Below, in pieces: positions 17,699 to 26,264 of a stretch of DNA of 52,635 nt. The notes below the pieces were generated by a model. The model was not told the origin of the DNA. It saw only the letters and a program-made list of their open reading frames with translations, and did no database searches. This DNA is from Peptostreptococcaceae bacterium (GTDB lineage Bacteria > Bacillota > Clostridia > Peptostreptococcales > Anaerovoracaceae), in contig JAENWG010000008.1 of assembly GCA_016650175.1 (NCBI GenBank), positions 1 to 52,635 on the forward strand, given 5' to 3'. Within the stretch, counting starts at the first letter, position 1; every line of letters starts with the position of its first letter. The translations under genes and the position numbers were made by a program.

Positions 17699-18265
17699 TC
17701 AGATCTTTAGTGCAGCACGAAATCCTCTGGTACCGTAATAAGACTCAGCACTGTTATGATATACAAAGACTGTGTCATAACGGCAATCACAAAAAACGGC
17801 TCCACCGAGTTTTCTTATATTATCAGGCGTTTTTATCCAACTCGATGTTTTTGTATCGAATTTCCCAAATTTCTGCAACTCTCGGTATTTTTCTTCCGTT
17901 AATATTTCAACACCCATATCAGTTGCCATATCAATTGCGTTGTTAAGGGGTTTATTTTTTTTTCTTCCTTCCAATGCTTCACGATCATAACAGAGACTTC
18001 TGCGTCCTTTCGGACTTTCCGTTGAACAATCAAAAAAAATGTATTCATCTATATTGTTATCATAAAGAATAATATCCGGCTCACCGCCTGACATCTCCAT
18101 TTCATACAATGCTCTAAGTTTTTCATTATTGACTATTAGTTTTCTTCTTATATCATCCCATCTCATCCCTTTGTGACGAACCATGTTATCCTCAAAACGT
18201 GCTTTCAATATTCCAAGTATTTGATCACACTTTTCCGATAAAAGGAGCTTTTTTTCTTTGTCCAT
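17699..18265 (-). CDS. DUF4256 family protein
   Basis: A 188-residue soluble protein matching DUF4256. Family-typical segments are MSGGEPDIILYD, FDCSTESPKGRRS, CYDREALEGRKKNKPLNNA and the C-terminal YHNSAESYYGTRGFRA. The function is unknown. Its start codon lies directly beside a decayed fragment of another gene (18268-18355), so the original upstream region may have been replaced by a rearrangement. Confidence 0.88.
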   Translation of the reverse strand: MDKEKKLLLSEKCDQILGILKARFEDNMVRHKGMRWDDIRRKLIVNNEKLRALYEMEMSGGEPDIILYDNNIDEYIFFDCSTESPKGRRSLCYDREALEGRKKNKPLNNAIDMATDMGVEILTEEKYRELQKFGKFDTKTSSWIKTPDNIRKLGGAVFCDCRYDTVFVYHNSAESYYGTRGFRAALKI

Positions 18266-18267
18266 AC

Positions 18268-18355
18268 CACTACCTCCACTTTACTATAACTAGTACCCAA
18301 TGAGCCAGTTTAAACAGTACAATTCTTTCCTCTATATTTATAGCTTGTTATCAAT
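18268..18355 (-). pseudogene. Decayed fragment related to the 22448-22774 gene
   Basis: The minus strand, read just before the DUF4256 start, codes YRGKNCTV, then a TAA stop, then TGSLGTSYSKVEVVV. This matches the CRGKVCTISTGSLGTSYSK and VEIVEVV segments of the intact protein at 22448-22774. The stop and the missing ends show it is a remnant, perhaps from a duplication of that gene. Confidence 0.7.
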
Positions 18356-18374
18356 GCGTAACAACTCTGTTTGA

Positions 18375-19532
18375 CTATATTCTGCTTCCAGCAATACTTA
18401 GCTCTTCCTCAAATATGCTCATATAGTCAATTCCTTTTATGAATAAATCATCATATGAATATTTTCTCAATATAGATTGCTCATTCTTGAGTGCGTATTC
18501 AATTAGATATTCCCTTTGGTTTTCTTGAAAATTAAGAATATGTGTATACTCCTTCTTCCCTTCAATATACTTTTGAGTATCTAAATGAATTTCTCCGAAT
18601 TTCATGTAATCTTTCTCTAAGTTCTTTTTTTTACTCATATAAACGGCATCTTCACGTTCACGCCTATTTAATATTAACTCATCGTCTCTTGAAAGAAGCA
18701 CAGTTATCCCTTCATTTTGTTGAAAGCAACTTTCCCAATTATCTGGAAGTGATAAGGTAGTAAAATAGTCCTTCAAAACTGTTCCTTTATGAAATCCATG
18801 GATAATCGTCAGTTGCGTACGGTAATATTTGCAGATTTTCATTATTCTGGGCATTGCCTTCTCGGCTTCTGCAGCATACATCTGATGAAAATCAACAGTC
18901 AATTCTATTTCAAAATCCGGTGAATCTTTTGCTATATAATACGTTCCTTCCGAAACCTCATTTTTTAATTTCTTAATCTTTTGGATATAATTTGGATATA
19001 ATTTAATTTCTTCACAATAACTTTTAGGACCTATCTCTTCTATCGTTATGTATTCCTTAATCATTTTAAGTTTTAAGATATCATTTGCTTTTATTTCTTC
19101 ATCCAGTTTATCTTTTATCTTTTCTCTTAAACTTTCAACTTCAAGTTCAAGTTTCCTTTTTTCTTCAAGTTCTTTTGCATCTTCCTGTCGCCTTGCTTCT
19201 TTCTGTCTTCTTGTTTCTTCTTGCTGTTCTAATTTCTCATGTTGTTTTATTTCTTCCTGTCGCCTTACTTCTTCATGTCGTTTTGATTCTTTCTGTCGCG
19301 CAGCTTCTTTCTGCTGCCCAACTTCTTTTTTACGCTTTGATTCTTTCTGCCGCCCAGCGTCTTCTTTTTGTCTTGCTTTTTTCTTTCGTCTTGCTTCTTT
19401 CTTTTGTCTTATTTCTTTCTGCTCCTTTAAGTGCTTTTGCTTATAATATAATACTGTAAAAATTTTATATATTGCTATTATCATTACTATTAATAAAAGT
19501 ATATAAATTAAATTATCCTTTGTCATCTCCAC
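18375..19532 (-). CDS. Membrane-anchored coiled-coil protein with a Smr-like domain
   Basis: A 385-residue protein. Residues about 8-29 are a membrane segment; residues 31-135 are an extremely charged K/R/E/Q-rich coiled coil built from RQKEARRQEE-type units. Residues about 205-260 resemble a Smr (small MutS-related) domain: VDFHQMYAAEAE (213-224) corresponds to the LDLHGMTxxEA motif and TIIHGFHKGT (242-251) to the IHGxxxGT motif. The final 125 residues are unrecognised. Smr domains are often nucleases or nucleic-acid binders; a membrane-tethered version is unusual. The Smr assignment is by motif only. Confidence 0.6.
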   Translation of the reverse strand: MEMTKDNLIYILLLIVMIIAIYKIFTVLYYKQKHLKEQKEIRQKKEARRKKKARQKEDAGRQKESKRKKEVGQQKEAARQKESKRHEEVRRQEEIKQHEKLEQQEETRRQKEARRQEDAKELEEKRKLELEVESLREKIKDKLDEEIKANDILKLKMIKEYITIEEIGPKSYCEEIKLYPNYIQKIKKLKNEVSEGTYYIAKDSPDFEIELTVDFHQMYAAEAEKAMPRIMKICKYYRTQLTIIHGFHKGTVLKDYFTTLSLPDNWESCFQQNEGITVLLSRDDELILNRREREDAVYMSKKKNLEKDYMKFGEIHLDTQKYIEGKKEYTHILNFQENQREYLIEYALKNEQSILRKYSYDDLFIKGIDYMSIFEEELSIAGSRI

Positions 19533-19588
19533 GTACCCACCTCACTGTCATAACATCTTATATATTTGATTAAATTAGTATGTCACAA

Positions 19589-20461
19589 CTAAATTTGTTT
19601 GCACTTATCCCCTTTGACAAGCATATTGATTTCAGCACCTATTAAAATAATCATACTACTCATATTAATCCATAAAAGTAGAGCAATTATACTACCCAAA
19701 CTACCGTACACACGCGTATAGTTAGCGAAATTATTAATATAGAAGGAAAACAGCATTGATGTCGCAATCCATCCAAAGGTGGTAAATATCGATCCAATAA
19801 ATATCTTTCTAAACGAAATACGCAAATTAGGAACAAATTTATAAAATAATGTAAAGTAAAACAGTAGCATAAAAATTGACACACCATACCGTAAAACGGT
19901 AATCATCAACTGGACGTCCATTGGTAAGTTAAACCAAACTGTAACTTGATCTAGCAATAGTTTACCTATGGCGATAAGCAAAAAACTCATTATCGCAAAA
20001 AACGGTATGCTAATGGTTACAAATATTTTGATACCGCTAGTCACCAGAAATGGTCTAGTCTCCGTAACCCCATATGCACGATTAACACCTTTAATGAGTG
20101 CATTCGCTCCTCTTGTCGAAATCAAAATTGTCACTAACATTGCAACTGAAAAGAGCGCCGTATTATTATCATTTAATACTTCTTGCACCGTTACTAATAT
20201 TAAATCAACTGTTTCCTCTGGCAATATGGATGATAGTGCATCCGAAACCTCAACAATTGACAGGGGTGTATATGAAAATACTCCTAGAAGAAAAATTAAA
20301 AACGGGAAGAGTGCCAAAAGAAGATAGTAGGCCATATTGGCGGCCAGTTCAGACAATCGGTCGTTTTTTATTTCATTAATCAATGAAAATATAAAACAGC
20401 CAACACGATTCGCCTTGATCCTATCACTTATCGATTCAATTACATTTTTTAAATATTTCAT
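19589..20461 (-). CDS. YihY/BrkB family membrane protein
   Basis: A 290-residue integral membrane protein with six predicted helices, matching the YihY/virulence factor BrkB family (once misnamed RNase BN). Typical segments are SELAANMAYYLLLALFPFL near the N-terminus, STRGANALIKGVNRAYG in the middle and YGSLGSIIALLLWINMSSM near the end. The transport or structural role of the family is not settled. It appears monocistronic. Confidence 0.9.
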   Translation of the reverse strand: MKYLKNVIESISDRIKANRVGCFIFSLINEIKNDRLSELAANMAYYLLLALFPFLIFLLGVFSYTPLSIVEVSDALSSILPEETVDLILVTVQEVLNDNNTALFSVAMLVTILISTRGANALIKGVNRAYGVTETRPFLVTSGIKIFVTISIPFFAIMSFLLIAIGKLLLDQVTVWFNLPMDVQLMITVLRYGVSIFMLLFYFTLFYKFVPNLRISFRKIFIGSIFTTFGWIATSMLFSFYINNFANYTRVYGSLGSIIALLLWINMSSMIILIGAEINMLVKGDKCKQI

Positions 20462-20510
20462 CTCTTTGACCTTCCGGTTTTGTGCCTAATTATGCTAGTA
20501 AAACAGTGAT

Positions 20511-21275
20511 TTATATCTGTTTTTTATTAAATATCATAATTGCGGAACCTATAGACGCTATTATTGTAATAACACATATAACAATAGGCATTGTAAAATC
20601 CGATACAAACATGTTATTTGTAAGCAACGCCATATTACTTGATGCTAATGTAATCGGATTATACTTTTGTATTGTTGATGAGAGGTTTAGTAGCATTAAT
20701 GCTACCACAAATCCACCCGTAAAAAGTAAGACTCCATAATTGTTCTTAAATAGAACTCCACCAAGCAGAATAATCGCAAGAAGCAGAATTCCAAATAGCC
20801 ATAGACTAAAGACAGACAACAGAATATTACTAACACCTTCACTGCTCCAAAAATATATAGTGTATGCATAGGTTGCTGCAAAGCAAAGTGCATAGCTAAG
20901 TGTCCATATTATTGTTGTCATTGTAAATTTAGAAAGAATTACAACTTTTCGAGATAATCCTTTAGTAAGCATATTTATTAGTGTGCCACGGCTAAACTCG
21001 TTTGCCATTATCCCGCTAAATACGATAACAAGTACACTCAGGCCCATTTGTGGAACATTCTTAAAAAACTGAGCCCACGAGTCAAGTGCGGTTGGTTCCA
21101 TTATTGTAATATTCATTCCTTCTGGCATCAAAGACTTCAGCAGTTGAGGTGTAATTTTTGCCGTAATAGGATTCATCAAGCCCAGCAGCAAGAAAACACA
21201 CAGCATTATAAAAAGCTTGTAAGTACGAAGATTTTCGCAAAATTCTTTTTTTGTAAAAGCAATATAGGCTTTCAT
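20511..21275 (-). CDS. ABC-2 type transporter permease
   Basis: A 254-residue membrane protein with six predicted helices, of the ABC-2 permease type; the segment FSGIMANEFSRGTLINMLTKGLSRK is characteristic. Its start overlaps the stop of the ATPase gene by four bases (ATGA), so the two are translationally coupled. With the ATPase and PLDc_N-type protein it forms a three-gene unit. Such units often act in drug or peptide export or lipid handling; the substrate is unknown. Confidence 0.88.
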   Translation of the reverse strand: MKAYIAFTKKEFCENLRTYKLFIMLCVFLLLGLMNPITAKITPQLLKSLMPEGMNITIMEPTALDSWAQFFKNVPQMGLSVLVIVFSGIMANEFSRGTLINMLTKGLSRKVVILSKFTMTTIIWTLSYALCFAATYAYTIYFWSSEGVSNILLSVFSLWLFGILLLAIILLGGVLFKNNYGVLLFTGGFVVALMLLNLSSTIQKYNPITLASSNMALLTNNMFVSDFTMPIVICVITIIASIGSAIMIFNKKQI

Positions 21276-22189
21276 TTTACCACCTCCATAAAAAGACTTT
21301 CTAGAGTTGGTTCAAGTACTTCAAATTTTATAGGCAAGAGATGTCTTTCTGAAATAATTGCAATTACCGCCACTTCTAGCTTTTGAACATCCTGCGTGTG
21401 GAGAATAAGTCTTGTGTTATTTTGTTCTACATTAGTTATATAAGGAACTAGTTGCGGTGCATCTAAAAAAGCTCTTGTGTCCGTTTGTGATGCAAATTCA
21501 ATTAATAAACCATCTTGCTTATGCTTTGATTTGACATCAGATAATGTACCAGAAAGCGCTATTTTGCCACCATGCAGTAAAGCAATATGATCACATATGC
21601 GTTCTACATCAGAAAGAATATGTGTAGAGAAAACTACAGTTGTTTTGCCTTTCACTTGGTAAAGTATGTCTAGGATTTCCTTTCGTCCAATTGGATCAAG
21701 TGCAGAAGTTGGTTCATCACAGATGAGTAATTTAGGTTCGTTTAATAATGCCTGCGCAATGCCAAGTCTTTGCTTCATACCCCTTGAAAATCCTCCGATT
21801 TTCTTGTTTGCTTTATCAAGGTCAACCAGTGTTAACAATTCTTCACTTTTACTTTTAATTTTTTCAGATGATAGTCCGGTAATCTCACCACACAATTTCA
21901 AATATTCATAAGGCTTCATATAACCGTAAAATTCGGGAATATCCGGCAAATATCCAATATATTTATTCGTTTTGGTTTCACCGTAAGTAACATGCTCCCC
22001 ACAAACAGTAATGTTTCCGCTTGTAGGTTTTAACAACCCTAAGACCATTTTCATCGTCGTTGTTTTACCCGCACCATTTTGACCAATGAAACCAAAAATC
22101 GAATGTTCTTGAACAGAAAAAGTCAGGTCTTCGATAATTTTATTTGCTCCAAAGTTTTTTGACAAATGTTCAACACTCAGGATATCCAT
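21272..22189 (-). CDS. ABC transporter ATP-binding protein
   Basis: A 305-residue ATPase of the CcmA/drug-exporter type. Visible motifs: Walker A GQNGAGKTT, signature SRGMKQR, Walker B LLICDEPTSALD and the switch histidine in VVFSTHILSD. A C-terminal extension of about 90 residues follows the ATPase core, as is usual in this subfamily. It overlaps the PLDc_N gene by one base and the permease gene by four. Confidence 0.92.
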   Translation of the reverse strand: MDILSVEHLSKNFGANKIIEDLTFSVQEHSIFGFIGQNGAGKTTTMKMVLGLLKPTSGNITVCGEHVTYGETKTNKYIGYLPDIPEFYGYMKPYEYLKLCGEITGLSSEKIKSKSEELLTLVDLDKANKKIGGFSRGMKQRLGIAQALLNEPKLLICDEPTSALDPIGRKEILDILYQVKGKTTVVFSTHILSDVERICDHIALLHGGKIALSGTLSDVKSKHKQDGLLIEFASQTDTRAFLDAPQLVPYITNVEQNNTRLILHTQDVQKLEVAVIAIISERHLLPIKFEVLEPTLESLFMEVVK

Positions 22190-22389
22190 TATTCCTCACC
22201 TCTACCAAAGACAAAATAAACAACTGGACCTACAATTTGTATAAACAAAACAATTAAAATCCACATCAGTTTATTACCAACGCGATAGTTAGGATGCCTC
22301 AGTACATGAACTAACGCAGTTATTGCAAGCGCCATTTCAATAATCACTATAGGAATTAAAAAGGGTAAGTATTCAATAAGTTCTTCCAT
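22189..22389 (-). CDS. PLDc_N (PLD nuclease N-terminal) small membrane protein
   Basis: A 66-residue protein with two membrane helices and the family-typical end NKLMWILIVLFIQIVGPVVYF followed by FGRGEE. This small domain often stands alone beside ABC-2 transporter genes, as here; it lacks any nuclease part. First gene of the overlapping three-gene ABC operon. Confidence 0.88.
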   Translation of the reverse strand: MEELIEYLPFLIPIVIIEMALAITALVHVLRHPNYRVGNKLMWILIVLFIQIVGPVVYFVFGRGEE

Positions 22390-22447
22390 CTTAGTTACCT
22401 CCTAATTTCATTTTCATCATTTAAATAATATTGTTATACTTTAGTTA

Positions 22448-22774
22448 TTAGTCGTGAATTTTTATGCTTTGTATAAAATCAATATTTACAATATCCCTCT
22501 TGCCTTTACTTTGAATTTTAATCCAATTATCAACCACTTCCACAATTTCCACTTTACTATAACTAGTGCCTAAAGACCCTGTTGAAATAGTACAAACCTT
22601 TCCTCTGCATGCTTTAATCAATTCATTAGACATAACTCTTTCTCCTCTTCGCTTCTTTAATTTTCTAACTACAAACATGTGTCTGCGATTCGTCGGCAAT
22701 ATTACAAACAGCACAATAAATATTGGTAAATAAATCGCTATATATGTTCCAGCATTCATCTTACTTGCCTCCAC
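22448..22774 (-). CDS. Conserved small membrane-anchored protein of unknown function
   Basis: A 108-residue protein with one N-terminal membrane helix (about residues 8-25), a short basic stretch (KLKKRRGER) and a C-terminal domain of about 60 residues. That domain reads like a small beta-barrel (GKVCTISTGSLG, IVEVVDNWIKIQSKG, DIVNIDFIQSIKI) and resembles an Sm-like fold, but I cannot name the family with certainty (possibly DUF6897). It may be co-transcribed with the ABC operon 58 bases away. A broken relative lies at 18268-18355. Confidence 0.6.
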   Translation of the reverse strand: MEASKMNAGTYIAIYLPIFIVLFVILPTNRRHMFVVRKLKKRRGERVMSNELIKACRGKVCTISTGSLGTSYSKVEIVEVVDNWIKIQSKGKRDIVNIDFIQSIKIHD

Positions 22775-22792
22775 TCTTTTTATATACTATAT

Positions 22793-23785
22793 TTAGCTAA
22801 GACTCTTGATTGCCTTTTCAGCCCAATTAGAATCTTTATATATAGCTCTAGCAACGCCAATTAGATCAGCTTTACCTGTAGAAAGTAGTGTTTCAGCAGC
22901 ATCGGCCTCCGTAATTCCACCAACTAATATAACTGGAATTGACACAACGGCTTTTATTGCTTCCGTCAGTGGAGAAAAATATCCTTGACCTGTAAGACCA
23001 GGTACAAGGTAACCACAAAAGCCACCTGAAATATCAAGAATATCTACTCCTGCTTTTTCAAATTCTACTGATGCAATTTTACTGTCTTCAATTGAAGTTC
23101 CGCCATCCATGTAATCAGACGCACCTAATCTAAGAAGAATTGGGAATTCATCACCAACTGCGCTACGCACTGCCTTGATAACCTCTAAGTGAATTCTGAT
23201 TCTGCTTAATACGTCACCACCATATTCATCAGTCCTCTTGTTTGTGAGTGGAGAAAAAAATTGATTTAGCATATATCCGTGCGCTGAATGAATCTCTACT
23301 CCATCAAAACCAGCTTCTTTTACACGTCCTGCCGCCTTAGCAAAATTTTCAATTATATCCTTAATTTCCTTTATACTAAGTTCCTTTGGAATCTCACCTT
23401 TACGTGGATTAGCGATAGGTGATGGACCAACCGGTTCATATCCTGTAACATTTTCACTTGCTGCACTTCCAGCATGACTGATTTGCATTACTGCCTTAGA
23501 CCCATTTTTATGAATAGTATTAGCTAATTTTTTTAATCCTTCTGTGTCACCATCATCCGCCACAGAAAGTTGACCTTCACTAGCTCTTCCTTTCTGCGTA
23601 ATAAAACTATGTTCTATAATGATTAAAGAAATATAGCCACCTTTAGATTTCTCATCATAATAATCTAATAGTTCTTTACTTACACGTCCACCATTTTCAG
23701 ATTTTTCTGTAGCCATAGGTGGCATAACCAATCTATTCTTCAAAGTTAATTTGCACTTATCTAACGGTTTAATTAAATACGACAT
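22793..23785 (-). CDS. Old yellow enzyme family NADH:flavin oxidoreductase
   Basis: A 330-residue TIM-barrel flavoprotein of the OYE family. Visible markers are NRLVMPPMAT near the start, QISHAG, the catalytic-site segment EIHSAHGYMLNQFFSP followed by NKRTDEYGG, and the phosphate-binding GGITEADAAE near the end. It lacks the C-terminal FeS/FAD extension of 2,4-dienoyl-CoA reductases, so it is the short form that reduces activated C=C bonds with NAD(P)H. A nitroreductase-type flavoprotein is the next gene upstream, 57 bases away, suggesting one redox operon. Confidence 0.93.
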   Translation of the reverse strand: MSYLIKPLDKCKLTLKNRLVMPPMATEKSENGGRVSKELLDYYDEKSKGGYISLIIIEHSFITQKGRASEGQLSVADDGDTEGLKKLANTIHKNGSKAVMQISHAGSAASENVTGYEPVGPSPIANPRKGEIPKELSIKEIKDIIENFAKAAGRVKEAGFDGVEIHSAHGYMLNQFFSPLTNKRTDEYGGDVLSRIRIHLEVIKAVRSAVGDEFPILLRLGASDYMDGGTSIEDSKIASVEFEKAGVDILDISGGFCGYLVPGLTGQGYFSPLTEAIKAVVSIPVILVGGITEADAAETLLSTGKADLIGVARAIYKDSNWAEKAIKSLS

Positions 23786-23842
23786 TTTATATCCTCCTTA
23801 TAATTATATTATCTATTTAGAATCAAAGCTTCACTTCAGGCT

Positions 23843-24343
23843 CTACCATTTATCATAATGTATTCTTGTTTTATTAAATCTATCTGTTGGTTCTCTTTGC
23901 TCATCTGGATATCCAACTGGTACTATTGATAAAGGAATTATAAAATCAGGTAAATTCAACAGCTCTTTAATCGCATTTACTCTATCATCTAACGGATAAA
24001 TTCCTAACCATACAGCTCCTAAACCTTTGTCTTCAGCAGCCAACAATATATTTTCAGTAGCAGCCGAACAATCTTGTACCCACAAGCCTTTAACTATTTC
24101 TTTTTCTACATTTCCGCAAACTACAATTGCAACATCTGTATTAAGTAGCATTTGTGAATACGGATTTACTTTTGTTATCTTTTTCACAATCTCTTTATCC
24201 CTTAAAACAACGAATTCCCACGGTTGTTCATTCACTGCTGAAGGTGCCTGCATTCCTGCTCTAAGTAATTCTTCAATAATTTCATCACTTACTTTTATAT
24301 CCTTGTACTTTCTTATACTTTTTCTATTTAATATTGCATCCAT
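23843..24343 (-). CDS. Nitroreductase family protein
   Basis: A 166-residue FMN enzyme of the nitroreductase fold. It opens with the typical ILNRKSIRKYKD motif, followed by MQAPSAVNEQPWEF (FMN-binding region) and GLGAVWLGIYP. The reaction is NAD(P)H-dependent reduction of nitro, quinone or similar groups; the substrate is unknown. The start is set by a TAGGAGGA ribosome site. It is likely co-transcribed with the OYE gene that follows it. Confidence 0.92.
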   Translation of the reverse strand: MDAILNRKSIRKYKDIKVSDEIIEELLRAGMQAPSAVNEQPWEFVVLRDKEIVKKITKVNPYSQMLLNTDVAIVVCGNVEKEIVKGLWVQDCSAATENILLAAEDKGLGAVWLGIYPLDDRVNAIKELLNLPDFIIPLSIVPVGYPDEQREPTDRFNKTRIHYDKW

Positions 24344-24380
24344 ATATATTCCTCCTAATTGATATTTTTATATAACTGAA

Positions 24381-24980
24381 TTAGTCTATCACTTCAACAT
24401 CTGTTACATACATTATTTCACACGCACCATCGCCTGTGTCCATTCTGGTCAAACTGCTTTTTCAAGGTCCATTTTCAAAATTTACACTAACCAAATATCC
24501 GGTAAGCTTAATATGATCTTTAACGTCTAATTTTTTAATTTCTTTCAGCACTGAACTGTCTTGATTTATCAGATGCACATTAGCAGAGTGTTCTGCAATA
24601 TATGATTCATTGACTGAACTATCACTATCCCAAGTATAGTAATACCATCTTCCTCTTTGTGAATATTTAATATGTTCATCTATATCGTTCTGGTTCAAAT
24701 CACCCCAAGCTAATGCAACATCATATTTTGCAACTTGAGAAGAATAATCTGAATATTTCTTTTTGCTTTTAATTACTGCTTCAATCGTATATTCTGCTAA
24801 AAGGTCTATTTTAATATCACTATCTTCACCCGAAACATAGACAACATCTGGGCTAATTAAATCAATTTGCACAGGATCAGGAATGCTCCCTTGATACGCC
24901 CTAGGTGCAAACGCAAATTTCCCTAATATAATTAAAAAGATTATTACTCCGGCAATTAATATCTTATCTAATTTACTCAT
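24381..24980 (-). pseudogene. Exported conserved protein interrupted by an in-frame TGA
   Basis: A 172-residue reading frame begins at 24980 with a signal-anchor (residues 6-24) and a conserved domain (AWGDLNQNDIDEHIKYSQRGR, WYYYTWDSD, HLINQDSSVL). It ends at a TGA (24462-24464) after NFENGP. In the same frame, without any other change, the sequence continues KSSLTRMDTGDGACEIMYV and TDVEVID before a TAA at 24381-24383. From memory, relatives of this family end with a segment like this. A single nonsense change, most simply TGG to TGA, would explain it. The cellular function is unknown. Confidence 0.75.
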
Positions 24981-25622
24981 TAATACAATCCTCTATTAAA
25001 ATCAGGTTTATTTACTTTCCATCAAGCTTAAAATTCTGTTATATGTAGAAATCAGCCAAATAAAACTTTAAGCTATAATTTAAATTTTCTATTTATATAA
25101 TTATAACATGTATTTTCATATCAATACTATTACTTTATTATAAAACATTTTATAACGTTTTTCTATGTGCATATTGCTCCTTCAAGAGAACGAAAGTAAT
25201 AAATCTATTTTATTCTTTATATCACTACTTTTTTGTAAAGCTAAAGCTTATCAATTCCCGGTACATAGAACGAATTGTTCTTTCATATAGCAAATGCCCT
25301 TGCGGTAATCCGCGAGGGCATCATTTCTATCTTCTATCTGTTCTAATTTGCATCTCTTACAAGTAATGAATAATTATCAATTATTGCTCAGGTAGTAGAC
25401 TGAGATTATAGCCATTTCAGTAACTCTTTCTTCGTTAATAAACTACAACTATGCCGATTGATCTATAATATAATACCTTCTTTGCTATCCGGAATTGACA
25501 ATAAGATTGTACCTTAGGTTCTGACGAATTCATTAAGACTTGTTGTATTAATAATATATCCAATAACCATTTCTTGAATCGAGAAAAACAAAAAACACCC
25601 ATATATATCATATGAATTTGTT
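24981..25622. other. Gene-poor region with the first direct-repeat copy
   Basis: No convincing gene. It contains repeat copy 1 (25091-25382), including a terminator hairpin at 25294-25321, and in its last 40 bases a 3'-end scrap of a DUF1566 gene coding IDNYSLLVRDAN. The stretch 25383-25622 shows only a 67-codon frame with no family features or ribosome site. Confidence 0.6.
25091..25382 (-). repeat. About 290-bp direct repeat, copy 1
   Basis: Nearly identical to 27873-28157 over its whole length, with scattered substitutions and small indels. It spans the 3' untranslated region, a terminator hairpin (25294-25321) and the last 13 codons of a DUF1566 lipoprotein gene, but the rest of that gene is absent here. 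Together the two copies bracket the XRE/ImmA/PIN module. Confidence 0.9.
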
Positions 25623-26264
25623 CTATTGGACTTTCCATAGAACAGTATCAAACGTGTTTTTCAAACTATTTCTAATACCCTCTAATTTTTTCTTTTCGAT
25701 TGGATTCCTCCCCCTGTTTGGGTTAGCTCCATAAAGATAAAGATTCTTTGCCATTTTTCTACTAATATCTAGTTCATATCTATGATCTCTTATGTGAGTT
25801 ATTATGTCATCCATTCTGATAGTTTCTAAATAACTACCATCAATTTTTTGTAAATGCAATTTTGCTGCAACTCTTGCGCCTTTATCGTCCGAAATAAAAT
25901 ATTGAAAATCTTTTGCAAATGCCATAGCCATAGATCTTACTTCACCAGCGTTACGATCTCTAGGTTTACCCAAATCCACATCCATTTCAGTGGCTAATAG
26001 CTGTAAAGCGGAGTTATATTCTAATGACTCATCCTCATTTAATTCTGATTCCTTCATAATATCTATTTTATGTGAACTTATCATTTCCTTTAGTTGTTCT
26101 CTGGCATCCCCCTCGAATATTAATTCCTCATTAAGTAGATATTCGTGCAAAAACAAATTATATCCAAAGCTACATAATACCTTTTCCAATAACTTATCTC
26201 CATTGAATCCACCAATTTTCATAACAATATCCGTATCTATAAAAGAATTACACTTATCATTCAT
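25623..26264 (-). CDS. PIN-like domain protein, putative toxin nuclease
   Basis: A protein of about 213 residues with acidic residues placed as in PIN nucleases: FIDTDIVMKIGG near the N-terminus, an acidic residue in RNAGEVRSMAMAFA, and FISDDKGAR. PIN toxins cleave RNA with Mg2+. The start at 26264 is preferred because a GAGG lies seven bases before it; an upstream ATG at 26273 is also possible. The start overlaps the ImmA-like gene's TGA, so translation is coupled. Third gene of an XRE/metallopeptidase/PIN unit; the family assignment is by pattern only. Confidence 0.65.
   Translation of the reverse strand: MNDKCNSFIDTDIVMKIGGFNGDKLLEKVLCSFGYNLFLHEYLLNEELIFEGDAREQLKEMISSHKIDIMKESELNEDESLEYNSALQLLATEMDVDLGKPRDRNAGEVRSMAMAFAKDFQYFISDDKGARVAAKLHLQKIDGSYLETIRMDDIITHIRDHRYELDISRKMAKNLYLYGANPNRGRNPIEKKKLEGIRNSLKNTFDTVLWKVQ

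Noticed and set aside
19048-19459. Long plus-strand frames rich in Ser, Phe and Leu
   Set aside because: They are the reverse image of the K/R/E/Q-rich coiled coil of the minus-strand gene at 18375-19532.
25435-25638. 67-codon frame after the PIN-like gene
   Set aside because: No ribosome site, no family features and low-complexity AT-rich codons; it overlaps the PIN gene end by chance.
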